A stretch of 64,000 bases of DNA from Dendrocalamus latiflorus (lineage: Eukaryota; Streptophyta; Magnoliopsida; Poales; Poaceae), in the NCBI GenBank assembly GCA_017311315.1, contig CM029644.1:31391606-31455605 (forward strand). Reading direction: 5' to 3'. The notes beneath the pieces are model-generated. The model saw only the letters and a program-made list of their open reading frames with translations. It was not told the origin of the DNA and did no database searches. The position numbers were made by a program, and so were the translations under genes. Below are positions 25,189 through 34,042 of the stretch, one piece after another (the first letter of the stretch is position 1; each line of letters begins with the position of its first letter).

Positions 25189-26255
25189 ACAAAGGATAGG
25201 CTGACTTCACTACCATATATGGTCAACCAGTGGCATCTATTTATATACATGAGTTGTTTGAAATTGTGCGATCTGACGCAAGAGAAAGTAAGAAGATTTA
25301 TGCATTGCTAACACAATCGATGGACTGACTTCACTACAACATTTTGTCAACTAGCGGCACCCCTAATGTTGCGTTATATACGTAAGTTGTTTGAAATTGA
25401 GTGGTCTAACCAAGACAAGCAAGAAGACATGCACTTTTATAACAATGCAATAACAACACTAACACAAGGAATAGACTTATTTCACTGTGATAATTGGTTG
25501 GTGAGTGGCATCCATAATGTTTTTGTCATATACATGAGTTGTTTGAAACTAGGTAGTCTGACACAAGGCGAGCGAGGAGATTTATGCACTTTATAACAAT
25601 GCAACACATCATATTGACACAAAAGAGATAGATGGATATAAAAACCCTATTACGCCAGGAAGGAAGCGCGAGCGGAGAGAGCGCCCACGTCACCGTTTTT
25701 CCCTCCGTGCGATCGCTCCGTCCGCCGCCGCGTGGCTGAAGAATCTTCGTACGGTCGGGGGAGCGGTTTTGCAAAAAAGTCCCTCCGTTTTTCGAAATTA
25801 CATAAAGGTCCTTTTTCCTCACAAATAGGTCCCTGGCAGGTTTTTTTAAAGCGTTTTTTTGCAAAAGCAGCCCTCCACTTCACCGAAATTTTGTGTATTT
25901 TGCAGGATAGCGCCCCGCGTTTTCTAAATTACGTATGGGTCCTCGTTTAGTTACGTATAAGCCCTCGCTTTTTTACGGAAAAAACCTTTTGCTTTTTCGA
26001 AAATACATATACGCCCTCGATTTTTTTAAAAAACTCCTCACGAATTATCGCCTCTTTTGCTTCGGTACACACGGTGGCTGGCGCGGCGTTGCGCCGCGCC
26101 TATGTGGCTAGTTATACTAACACAAGGAGATATTGACTTCACTATCATGTGGTCAACCAGTGGCATCCATAATGTTTTGTTGTGTATGAGAGTTGTTGGA
26201 AACTGAGCGATCTTATGCAAGACAAGCAAAAAGATTTATATACTTTACAATAATT
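25189..26255. repeat. Tandem repeat of about 140 bp, four copies, split by a Helitron
   Basis: Three diverged units lie at about 25189-25315, 25316-25455 and 25456-25608. Each contains GACTTCACTACCAT-like, TCAACCAGTGGCATC-like and ATACATGAGTTGTTTGAAA-like phrases and ends near AGAAGATTTATGCA. A fourth lies at about 26112-26255. The gap is filled exactly by the Helitron-like element. The units are non-coding. Confidence 0.7.
25609..26111 (+). mobile_element. Non-autonomous Helitron-like element
   Basis: The 3' end is canonical. A perfect hairpin, 9-bp stem GGCGCGGCG / CGCCGCGCC with a 3-nt loop (26080-26100), is followed 7 nt later by CTAG (26108-26111) and then a T. The predicted 5' end is TC at 25609 after an A, and the surrounding tandem repeat continues when the 503 bp are removed. 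The inner sequence repeats a phrase like CCCTCG-TTTTTCGAAATTACATA with variations. It encodes no Rep/helicase. The 3' end is firm; the 5' end is less certain. Confidence 0.6.
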
Positions 26256-26643
26256 TTTTAATGTCCTCATAATTTTTAGCTGTATTTGTTTTAAAGAGCG
26301 ATGGTGTATGCTAGAAAGATACAGGTGCAAATTCAGCTAGCCTTAATTTTTTTTATGGAGAACAGAAAGATAAGGCTTAATTTATAATTTCGACGAAAGG
26401 CTTACAGATATTATGCAATTTACACCTCCCTTGGTACCAAAGGACCACAATTTTCGAAGATGTTCCATCATCGCTGTGGCTGTGTTGCTATAGCATAGTT
26501 CAGCCTCTAAACTGCCATAGTTTTTTATACTCTTCTGCAGAGCCATTTATAGTTCTCCGGTTCTCTCCTCGCTCTAACACAATCCAAAACCCCAAAACCT
26601 TCTCTCCCCTCTCTCTAGAGTCTAGAGAGTCTCTACACCAAAC
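26256..26643. promoter_or_regulatory. Upstream region and 5' UTR of the GT61 gene
   Basis: AT-rich until about 26540, then C/T-rich leader sequence (CTCTCCCCTCTCTCTAGAG). A weak TATA-like TTTATAG occurs at 26546-26552. The ATG at 26644 follows the leader directly (ACCAAACATGG). Confidence 0.35.
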
Positions 26644-28215
26644 ATGGTGCAACAACACAGAATATACATCCTACAGTTCAGGAAGGGCGAGCCGGAGCAG
26701 GAGCTAGCATGCAAGGTCTCGCCGCCCAAGGGCGCCGGCCGCCGCGTTATGTACTACTACCACGACTACGGCAGCGGCGGCAAGAACGGCAAGCCGGTGC
26801 AGTGCAGGACGCTCAGCCTGCGCCGCTTCTTCGGCTTGCTCCTGCTCTCTTTACTCTCCGTCGCCACGCTCCTCGTGGCCCCCGTCTCCTTCTTCTCCTT
26901 CGTGCACACCGACGCCGGCGGGGCGGCCGCGGCCACGCAGCGCACGACGGCCACGCCGTGCTCCGGGATGGGCAACGACAGCCTCTGCTGCGACCGCACG
27001 TCAGCGCGCGCGGACATCTGCTTCGCGCGCGGAGACCTGCGCATGCACTCGGCGAGCGCGTCGTTCCAGCTCGTGTCCGCGAACTCGACGGGGGAGGAGG
27101 AGAGGATACGGCCGTACACGCGCAAGTGGGAGGCCAACGTCATGGCGACCATCGACGAGGTGCGCCTGCGCCGCGTGTCCCCCGGCGACGCCGCACGCTG
27201 CGACGTGCGGCATGACATGCCGGCCGTGCTGTTCTCCACGGGCGGTTACACGGGCAACGTGTACCACGAGTTCAACGACGGCATCCTGCCGCTGTTCGTG
27301 ACGTCGCGCCACTTCCGGCGCCGCGTGGTGTTCGTCATCCTCGAGTACCACGACTGGTGGATCACCAAATACGGCGACGTCGTCTCCCGCCTCTCGGCCT
27401 TCCCGCCCATCGACTTCACCGCCGACCGCCGCGTGCACTGCTTCCCCGAGGTGATCGCTGGCCTCCGCATCCACGGCGAGCTCACCGTAGACCCCGCGCA
27501 GACGCCCGAGGGCAAGAGCATCCGCGACTTCCGCAGGCTCCTCGACGACGCCTACCGCGGTCGCATCCACTACCTCGAACGCCGCTCTGCTCGCAAGCGC
27601 CGCGCCGCCGCCACCAGGGCCACCACCATCCCCGCGCCGCTTGCGCCTCCGAAGCACGCCTCTCCGGACAAGCCCAGGCTGGTGATCGTGTCAAGGACCG
27701 GGTCCCGCGTGATCAAGAACGAGGCGGACGTGACCGCGCTCGCCGCGGACGTCGGCTTCGACGTGCGCGTGATCCGACCCGAGCGCACCACCGAGCTGTG
27801 CAAGATATACCGGGAGCTCAACGCCAGCGACGCCATGGTGGGAGTGCACGGCGCGGCCATGACCCACTTCCTCTTCATGCGCCCTGGCAAGGTGTTCATA
27901 CAGGTGGTGCCCCTCGGCACGGACTGGGCGGCCGGCGCCTACTACGGCGAGCCAGCGGCGCGGCTCGGCCTGCGGTACGTCGGCTACAAGATCCTCCCCG
28001 AGGAGAGCTCGCTCTCCAGCGAGTACCCGACCGGCGACCCCGTGCTCACCGACCCCTCCGGCGTCGGGCAGCGCGGCTGGGACGTGACCAAGAAGGTGTA
28101 CCTGGATCGGCAGAACGTCCAGCTCGACCTGACACGGTTCAAGGAGGAACTGGTGAGAGCTCACCAGTACATAGTCGCCGCCAGGAGGAGGCGGCGGCCA
28201 AGAGCAACGCTGTGA
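26644..28215 (+). CDS. GT61 family (DUF563) glycosyltransferase, probably acting on xylan
   Basis: A single-exon 523-aa protein. A basic N-terminal tail of about 60 residues is followed by one hydrophobic segment (about 62-87), giving the type II topology of a Golgi enzyme. A short variable stem precedes the catalytic region. The family signature FSTGGYTGNVYHEFNDGILP lies near residues 198-217. The C-terminal GT61 block contains VIVSRTGSRVIKNE and then GVHGAAMTHFLFMRPGKVFI. In grasses this expanded family includes xylan arabinosyl- and xylosyltransferases (XAT/XAX types). The precise donor and acceptor cannot be read from sequence. The coding region is extremely GC-rich, as in many intronless grass genes. 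The start is the first ATG after a C/T-rich leader. A retrotransposon nest begins about 300 bp after the stop, in the same orientation. Confidence 0.9.
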   Translation: MVQQHRIYILQFRKGEPEQELACKVSPPKGAGRRVMYYYHDYGSGGKNGKPVQCRTLSLRRFFGLLLLSLLSVATLLVAPVSFFSFVHTDAGGAAAATQRTTATPCSGMGNDSLCCDRTSARADICFARGDLRMHSASASFQLVSANSTGEEERIRPYTRKWEANVMATIDEVRLRRVSPGDAARCDVRHDMPAVLFSTGGYTGNVYHEFNDGILPLFVTSRHFRRRVVFVILEYHDWWITKYGDVVSRLSAFPPIDFTADRRVHCFPEVIAGLRIHGELTVDPAQTPEGKSIRDFRRLLDDAYRGRIHYLERRSARKRRAAATRATTIPAPLAPPKHASPDKPRLVIVSRTGSRVIKNEADVTALAADVGFDVRVIRPERTTELCKIYRELNASDAMVGVHGAAMTHFLFMRPGKVFIQVVPLGTDWAAGAYYGEPAARLGLRYVGYKILPEESSLSSEYPTGDPVLTDPSGVGQRGWDVTKKVYLDRQNVQLDLTRFKEELVRAHQYIVAARRRRRPRATL

Positions 28216-28515
28216 GCACTGATGGAGCAATCAATCACTTTGACCGGTTTGGTTAACCAACTACTCCCATATGCTATAGTTTTACAAACTTTTTTCCCTT
28301 TTGTTCTTGTTACTAAAACTGACTTGATCTGACAATTCTTTGCATTAGATTGTGTTGTGATGTAATTGTGATGGATGATGGTTTACAATTTACAGTCTGA
28401 ACTTGATGTGATTGTGCATATATACTCAATAAAAAAGAAGTCAATTACAGTGAATATACAAAGGTGTTCAATTGTGCATTTCTGTGGTGATATTTGTATC
28501 TATGTGCAGTACATA
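28216..28515 (+). other. 3' UTR of the GT61 gene and Copia target site
   Basis: An AT-rich tail after the TGA, ending in the Copia target copy GCAGA (28516-28520). No other feature was seen. The Copia insertion may lie inside or just beyond the original 3' UTR. Confidence 0.45.
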
Positions 28516-28520
28516 GCAGA

Positions 28521-28650
28521 TGTTAGAGATATATGTATAGTTTGTTATTCCCTATTGTTATGAGGGGTTCTTTGCATATTTACCACCTGTACTTTGTGTA
28601 TATATACCGGCCCATTGGCCTCATATTGAATACAAGCGCTATTCATAACA
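28521..28650 (+). repeat. Copia 5' LTR (130 bp)
   Basis: Compared with the 3' LTR it has four transitions (T/C, C/T, G/A, G/A). It contains GTGTATATATACC, a possible TATA region, and TTGAATACAAGCGC near its end. Confidence 0.95.
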
Positions 28651-29253
28651 AGGTATCAGAGCCTACCTAGGGTTTCCCGTCGCTTCGCTTGTCGCCTCGC
28701 CGCCGCCGCCGTCGACTCCCCCGTCGTCGTCGCCGCCGTCGACTCCCCCGTCGGCCCCACCGACTCCCCGGGCCGCCGCCGCCTTCGCCGGGACGCCTCC
28801 GCCTCCCGTCCGGCGCCCGCCCGCCCGGCCTCGGCGCCTCCGCCGCCGACTTCCCCGTCGGGAGCCGGGCCGCCGTCGCCGTTGCCCGCTCCGCCGGACC
28901 GCCCGACTACTCCGCCGGACCGCCCGACTTCTCCGTCGGGAGCCGGGCCGCCCGACTTCTCCGTCGGGAGCCGGGCCGCCGTCGCCGTTGCCCGCTCCGC
29001 CGGGCCGCCACCGCCGTCGCGCCGCCGCCCCGGCCGCCGCCACCGTCGCGCCACCGCCCTGGCCGCCGCCGCCGTCGCGCCGCCGCCCCGTGCAACCCTA
29101 AAAACTGGCGTGCGTGCATAACGGGCCGGCCCGTTTGAGGTTTTAACCGAGCGGAGGAAAAAGAAAAAAACGTCGTTCTAATTGCCGCGCCGTCCAGCGC
29201 CGCCTGTTAGACTTCGTTGCCTTGGTCGCCGCGCCGTCCAGCGCCGCCTACCA
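28651..29253 (+). repeat. GC-rich low-complexity Copia leader with tandem repeats
   Basis: About 600 bp of CCG/TCG-rich leader between PBS and gag. The phrase TTCTCCGTCGGGAGCCGGGC occurs in three near-identical forms between about 28850 and 28980. GCCGTCGCCGTTGCCCGCTCC occurs twice as a variant. GCGCCGTCCAGCGCCGCCT is duplicated at about 29186 and 29232. Pro/Arg-rich open frames on both strands here are by-products of composition. Confidence 0.7.
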
Positions 29254-29954
29254 ATGGGCACCGTTTCCCTCCCTCGCTGCCCGGTGATCTTTGATGGTGT
29301 TAATTACACCGACTTCGTGTCTCACATGCGCATCCATATGCGTGGTCTTCGTCTCTGGGGCGTCCTCTCTGGCGATGTCACCTGCCCGCCTTGCCCTATT
29401 CCTCCGACGGAGCCTACGCCTGTTGCATTGCCCCCGACAGCCGATAAGGCTGCTGCTGATGATGAAGCTGTCTCTGCTTACCAGGAGGCTCTGGATTCCT
29501 ACAAGGATCGTCTGACCGTCTACACTCAGTGGTACGATGATGACGCTCGGGCTGCTGCTGTCTTCATCGCCAGTGTCCAGCCTCAGTTTTCTTCTGAGGT
29601 TGTGGGACTCCCTTCGGCTTTCCAGATGTGGACTCATCTTCGTTAGCGCTACGAGCCCTCTGGTGATGCCCTGTACCGGTCCGTGGTCCGCTAGGAGCAC
29701 TCTCTTCAGCAGGGTGATACTACTGTTGACGCTTTTTACGCTCAGAGTTCTGCTGTCTGGCGTCAGTTGGACTCACTTCGCACTGCTGGCTGTCGTACCT
29801 GTCCGTGCTGCCTGGATGTACGTGCTGACATGGAGTTTCAGCGGGTTTACGAGTTCCTTACTCGCCTTCGTCCTGAGTTCGAGCAAATGCGTGCCCAGCT
29901 CCTTGCACGCCACCCTCGTGTCACTCTCCTGGAGGCTCTTACCGAGATACGCGC
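29254..29954 (+). pseudogene. Copia gag, N-terminal part (interrupted)
   Basis: The frame from ATG 29254 (MGTVSLPRCPVIFDGVNYTD) shows the Copia Gag (UBN2/retrotran_gag type) fold region. Two in-frame TAG codons occur, at 29644-29646 and 29692-29694, each where relatives carry Gln. The frame is then open to the Gypsy insertion at 29954 (…EIR/A). It resumes after 43568 in the same frame. Gag would form the particle of the element; this copy cannot make it in full. Confidence 0.85.
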
Positions 29955-30937
29955 TGTAACATCCTGGAAATATAAATAGTAAATTATGGAGTTTTTGGAT
30001 TATTTTAATTGCTTTTTATTTGAATTGGAGTTTATTGGCTTTTTGAATTTATAAAGGGATTTTACAAATAAAAAGAAGGAAGAAATCCACACATAAAATG
30101 ATAAAACATACACATCAAAATAAAGAATCTGAAAAGATGATCCATAAAATAGCAAAGCATGAAATGCCATCTCTAAAAATTTTGGCGAACAAATAAGAGG
30201 TTAGCATTTATACATATAAGCAAAAACATATGAATAATAATATATATATGTACATGTATACTATGTGAAAGAATAAATAAATTAATATATGGGTACATAC
30301 ACAAAAATCAGAGAAAAAGTAAAAGTATGTATTTAGGCATATATCTCAAAACCTATGTGCAAATGTATATATATACATTCAAATGCAAAAGCAAAATAAA
30401 ATAAAAGAAATAGAAAAGGAAAATAAAAAGAGAAAAACATTCGGCCGGGCCGGCCATCACCCCGGCCCAGCTTCTCGCGCCGCGTCCCCGACCGCGCCCG
30501 CGTGGGCCAGCGCACGCGCGGCCCAGCGCGCCCGCGCCCGCTCGCACTGCCCACCTCTGCCGAGTGGCCCCGCCCTCGCGCTCCCGCTGGCCGGTGGGCC
30601 TGCCTCCAACCGCGCCTTCCCCCTCTGCTTCGCGGGCCCGCGATCCGCGCCACTCCCTCTCTGGCTAGTGGCCCCGCCCGCGTCTTCTTCCTCCTTCCCC
30701 CTCTTCTCCACGCGGCCGCAGCGCCAGCTTCCCCTCGCGTTCGCTCCTCTGCGCAGCAAATCCGTCGCCCGTTCTCTCACCTCGCGGCAGATTTAAAAAG
30801 TACGGCTACAGGAGGGGGGAAGCACTTCTCCCGCCCTCTCTCTCCTACAAAATCCCGGCGGGATTTGGTTCGCCTCACCTCGCCGGCGTGAACAGCGGAG
30901 CTCCACATGTCGACCTCGCCGCGCGCCTTCTCCCGGC

Positions 30938-30945
30938 TATAAAAG
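30938..30945 (+). promoter_or_regulatory. TATA box of the Gypsy LTR
   Basis: TATAAAAG follows GCGCCTTCTCCCGGC and precedes a GC-rich start region. The same site occurs in the 3' LTR at 40666-40673. A start near 30968 would make R plus U5 about 2.8 kb long. Confidence 0.6.
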
Positions 30946-31931
30946 CCGCGCCTGGGAGCCCCAAACGCACCGCACTGCTTTCCTTCCCCCGCCCCAGTAA
31001 GCAATTGAACCGAGAGCCTTCGATAGCCGTCGGCTCCCCTCGTCTTCCCGAACTCCGGCGAATGCCCACCCACCACACCAAGCCACCAGAGCTCAATCCC
31101 TTGCTCATGAACCATCTACAGAGCCAGGCGAAGCTAACCCCTTGCTCCACCGGGTCTCCCGTCGCCTGAGCTTCGCCGGCGACGACAGCCCTCCCGAACC
31201 TCCGCTGCCGCACGCCGCCGGCCCGCCACCGTGCCTCCTCACCCTCGCCGACTTCACCAGAAGCATCACCGCCACTGGGAGGTTGTATATCACGAACGTC
31301 CCGAGCCTCTCCGGCCACCCCTCGCCGCCGGCGCCGCCGTCTTCTTCTTCTTCTGCCCAGCCCCTCCCGGAGCTACTTCAAGGGGATTACTTACCCCTAT
31401 AGGGTAAGCATCGCTCGGCTCGGCCGAGTGGCTTCCAGCGCCAACTCCTCCTCCCCCTCGCTCCCGCGGCGCGCGTTCGAGTCCCGGCTCCGCGCCTGCG
31501 GTCGAGCGATTTCTTTTAAATGCATCTCTGACAGCTGGGCCCCGCTCGTCAGCCGCTGCGGAACCACAGACCCACTGACAGCCGGACCCCACCCGTCAGT
31601 GTATAACGTCGCTGACATGTGGACCCCACTGGTCAGAGACTCAGGATTAAGCAAAATAATAAAAAGATAAAAGTATTAAAATAACCAGGGGGTCCCACCT
31701 GTCAGAGATTTCATATTTTCCAGAATTAATTCAAACTGAGAACTTCAAATAATCATAACTTATTCATTTTAACTCCAAATTGAATGGGACAAATTTCTAA
31801 ATTCATCTAAAATCAAGATCTATCCAATGGAACTGAAATTATAATTTTTAGAGTTCATTTGAATTTCTGGTGATATTTGGTTTGATTTGCTGTTTTTCTG
31901 TTTATACAAATTTTGGCGAACGTTAAAATAG

Positions 31932-32012
31932 CTTACGAAGCTCAAGAGGAAGAGTTCGAGGCAGCAGCACAAGAAGCACCAGAAAATCCGGATCCCGACC
32001 ACTGTGACCAAG
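31932..32012 (+). other. Exon-like acidic block A in the Gypsy LTR
   Basis: Preceded by an acceptor-like site (GTTAAAATAG, 31922-31931) and followed by AAG|GCGAGT, a GC-type donor (32013-32014). In phase 1 it is free of stops and strongly acidic (YEAQEEEFEAAAQEAPENP). The diverged solo LTR has a counterpart at 51797-51895 with the same phases. It has no in-frame AUG. Copy in the 3' LTR: 41660-41740. Whether it is translated is unknown. Confidence 0.45.
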
Positions 32013-33404
32013 GCGAGTCAATACTTTGATCATATTGAACCTATATTTCATGCAAATTACCTTGTTTTAAATTAGCAAATTGCATGCTATTATTTTATGC
32101 AAATACATGCTAATTTAGTGCTCTAGTTATATGCCATTGTTACCTTGAATAATCTTACACCCTCTGTTGAAATGATTGGATAACTGAACCTTGTCGCCCT
32201 AGTAAAACTATACCAATAATATTTCGAAGATAAGTCCTAGTAATATGCTACGCTCAGTACTGCATAGATACCACGGGGTGTAGAAATACCCCCGAATGTC
32301 ATTACTTTTAATCAAGAAAAACTGGTTGGGCAGTCATAGTGGATATGACTGGTATATTTTGATAGTGTTATTTTATGTCCCAAAATCCCCAACTTGCTTT
32401 AATATCTGGGCGGATTGGTTCGAGGGTGTGTATGTGTAATGTGAATGTGGTGCAGTGAATGCACAGTGTGGTGCAATGGAAGCACAAAAATTGAGCTAAT
32501 GATGATTTAAAAGTGGGTTAGTGGTAGACCGCCCAGATACCATTAAGGACCGAATCTTGTCATGAACTCCCTTGTAAAACAGTGCAACCGCAAGTCCGTA
32601 AAGTACGACTTGGCTAAGTAAATTTATCGAAGTTCCGGACTCATCTCACTGGTTGGGGTTTGAAGGGGTTATGCTATGGCAAGGGGGCCTGAAGGGACAC
32701 CAGTGGGGGGGTGAAGTTTTCCAGCTGTCCTACGTTGCGGGAAGGTAGAAGGCCCGGCTGCGTAGTGGCTGTGGAAGACATCCCGCGCACAGATGGGACC
32801 CACCGCAAGTGGGCAGCTTCCCATAAAAATGAGATGAGAAAAGAACCTAGATGCTTTGAAAAGTCACTGTGATGGTCTGCTCAACCACATGACTAAGGAA
32901 TTGTGTGGGGCAATGAGTTGATTGTCTCTTGTGGTGAAAGTGTACAAACTCTGCAGAGTCTAAAACTATTCGAATAGCCGTGCCCACGGTCAAGGGCAGA
33001 CATGGGAACTTAACCAGATATAGTTCTATTTCAAAAATCTTGTGGTTGGGAATGGAAAAGAGGAAGGGCAGTGGAAAGCCCTGGTTTGGAATTGTCCTGG
33101 GTGTCGTCCCAGTGGTAAGTTAAGCGGCTATAACGCTGAAGAAATTGCTATATGGTGCAGATGCCATGTAATGGTGGATGGAATCTGGATCGATATTAAT
33201 ACTGCATTCCTGAACATTATGCTTTTGTTCAAAGTGCTAGGTCTTAGGAATTTTTATAATTGTATTCAAAAGCACTCTTCGCAAAAATAAAATAAACCTG
33301 AGCCATCCTTTGATTAGCCATACATATTATATCTTGCATTCTGTGTGTTGGCTCGCTGAGCACGGGGTCGGAGTGCTCACGCTCGCTTTGCGGCAAAAAT
33401 CCAG

Positions 33405-33478
33405 AACCAGGAGCGCAAGACCACTACGCCTACGAGGAAGCTCCCGCTACGGAGGAGAAGAACGACGAAGAAAATTAA
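33405..33478 (+). other. Exon-like acidic block B in the Gypsy LTR
   Basis: Preceded by AAAAATCCAG (acceptor at 33403-33404). Joined to block A it continues the same frame (PGAQDHYAYEEAPATEEKND) and ends in TAA at 33476-33478. The implied intron is 1392 nt with GC-AG ends. The single LTR difference inside it (CCC/CCT) is silent in this frame. Copy in the 3' LTR: 43133-43206. Confidence 0.45.
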
Positions 33479-33839
33479 GACGTAGGCTTCGTTGATTAGA
33501 CATGGACAAGTGGACATCCGGCGTTGTGTGCACGTATGTTACTAGTTAGCTGATGACATATAATGCACACAGTACCTTCCAGTCACTTGCCTGTGGATTT
33601 GGGTTTGCTTTTGCTGTATTTCCGCTGTGCATATTTGTAATAAGGCAATTGGCCTGATCGGCCTCTTTTGTAAACTCTATCACCCGACGTGGTGTATTTC
33701 AAGTTGTGTAATATAATGAATGTTTATGCGATGTATGAATTGATTCAGCAATGTTCATGTGTGCACTAACTACTGATCCAGGGATTAGTGCAGTGAAACA
33801 CAGTAAGATTCAGATTGAAAAATCTGGGTCTGACACCGC

Positions 33840-33851
33840 TGGTATCAGAGC
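33840..33851 (+). promoter_or_regulatory. Gypsy primer-binding site
   Basis: TGGTATCAGAGC, 4 nt after the LTR, is complementary to the 3' end of plant initiator Met tRNA and primes minus-strand synthesis. Confidence 0.9.
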
Positions 33852-34042
33852 ATACGACTGCAGGGTAAAGCCGTAGAATGGTCATTAGAAACACCTTAGG
33901 GTGGTAATTTCTAAATATACAAAAAGCATTTATAAAAATATAGCTTATTATTGCTACTCGTACCCTTCTTAGTTCTACGCTCCTTCCCTTTTTCAATTGA
34001 TTATGTTAAAACATTACTAACACTGCATCTTGCAAACTGCAG

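Larger units (their letters stand above)
29955..33835 (+). repeat. Gypsy 5' LTR (3881 bp)
   Basis: Starts TGTAACATCCTG and ends GGGTCTGACA. Layout: an AT-rich part to about 30430, then a GC-rich promoter and leader (30440-31400) with TATAAAAG at 30938-30945. Next come a tRNA-like block (31411-31509), repeated GTCAG motifs (31525-31712), exon-like block A (31932-32012), a long spacer, and exon-like block B (33405-33478). A poly(A)-like region (GTAATAAGG, about 33638) precedes the end. Overlapping ORFs in the GC-rich part are not supported as genes. Confidence 0.95.

Noticed and set aside
26709..28256. Several long ORFs in other frames of the GT61 gene (for example 27001-27657 minus, 27357-28256 plus)
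   Set aside because: High third-position GC removes stops in all frames; only the 523-aa frame has family motifs.
28656..29138. Pro/Arg-rich ORFs before the Copia gag
   Set aside because: Compositional frames in the GC-rich retrotransposon leader; open on both strands and lying between PBS and gag.
31411..31509. A functional Leu/Ser tRNA gene in the Gypsy LTR
   Set aside because: Box A and box B look right, but the T-arm does not pair and extra bases separate it from the acceptor-like arm. Kept only as a tRNA-like finding.
30383..31670. Many ORFs of 60-150 codons in the GC-rich half of both Gypsy LTRs (both strands), repeated at 40061-41398
   Set aside because: They overlap one another on both strands, reflect high GC content, carry no domains, and are identical only because the LTRs are young duplicates.
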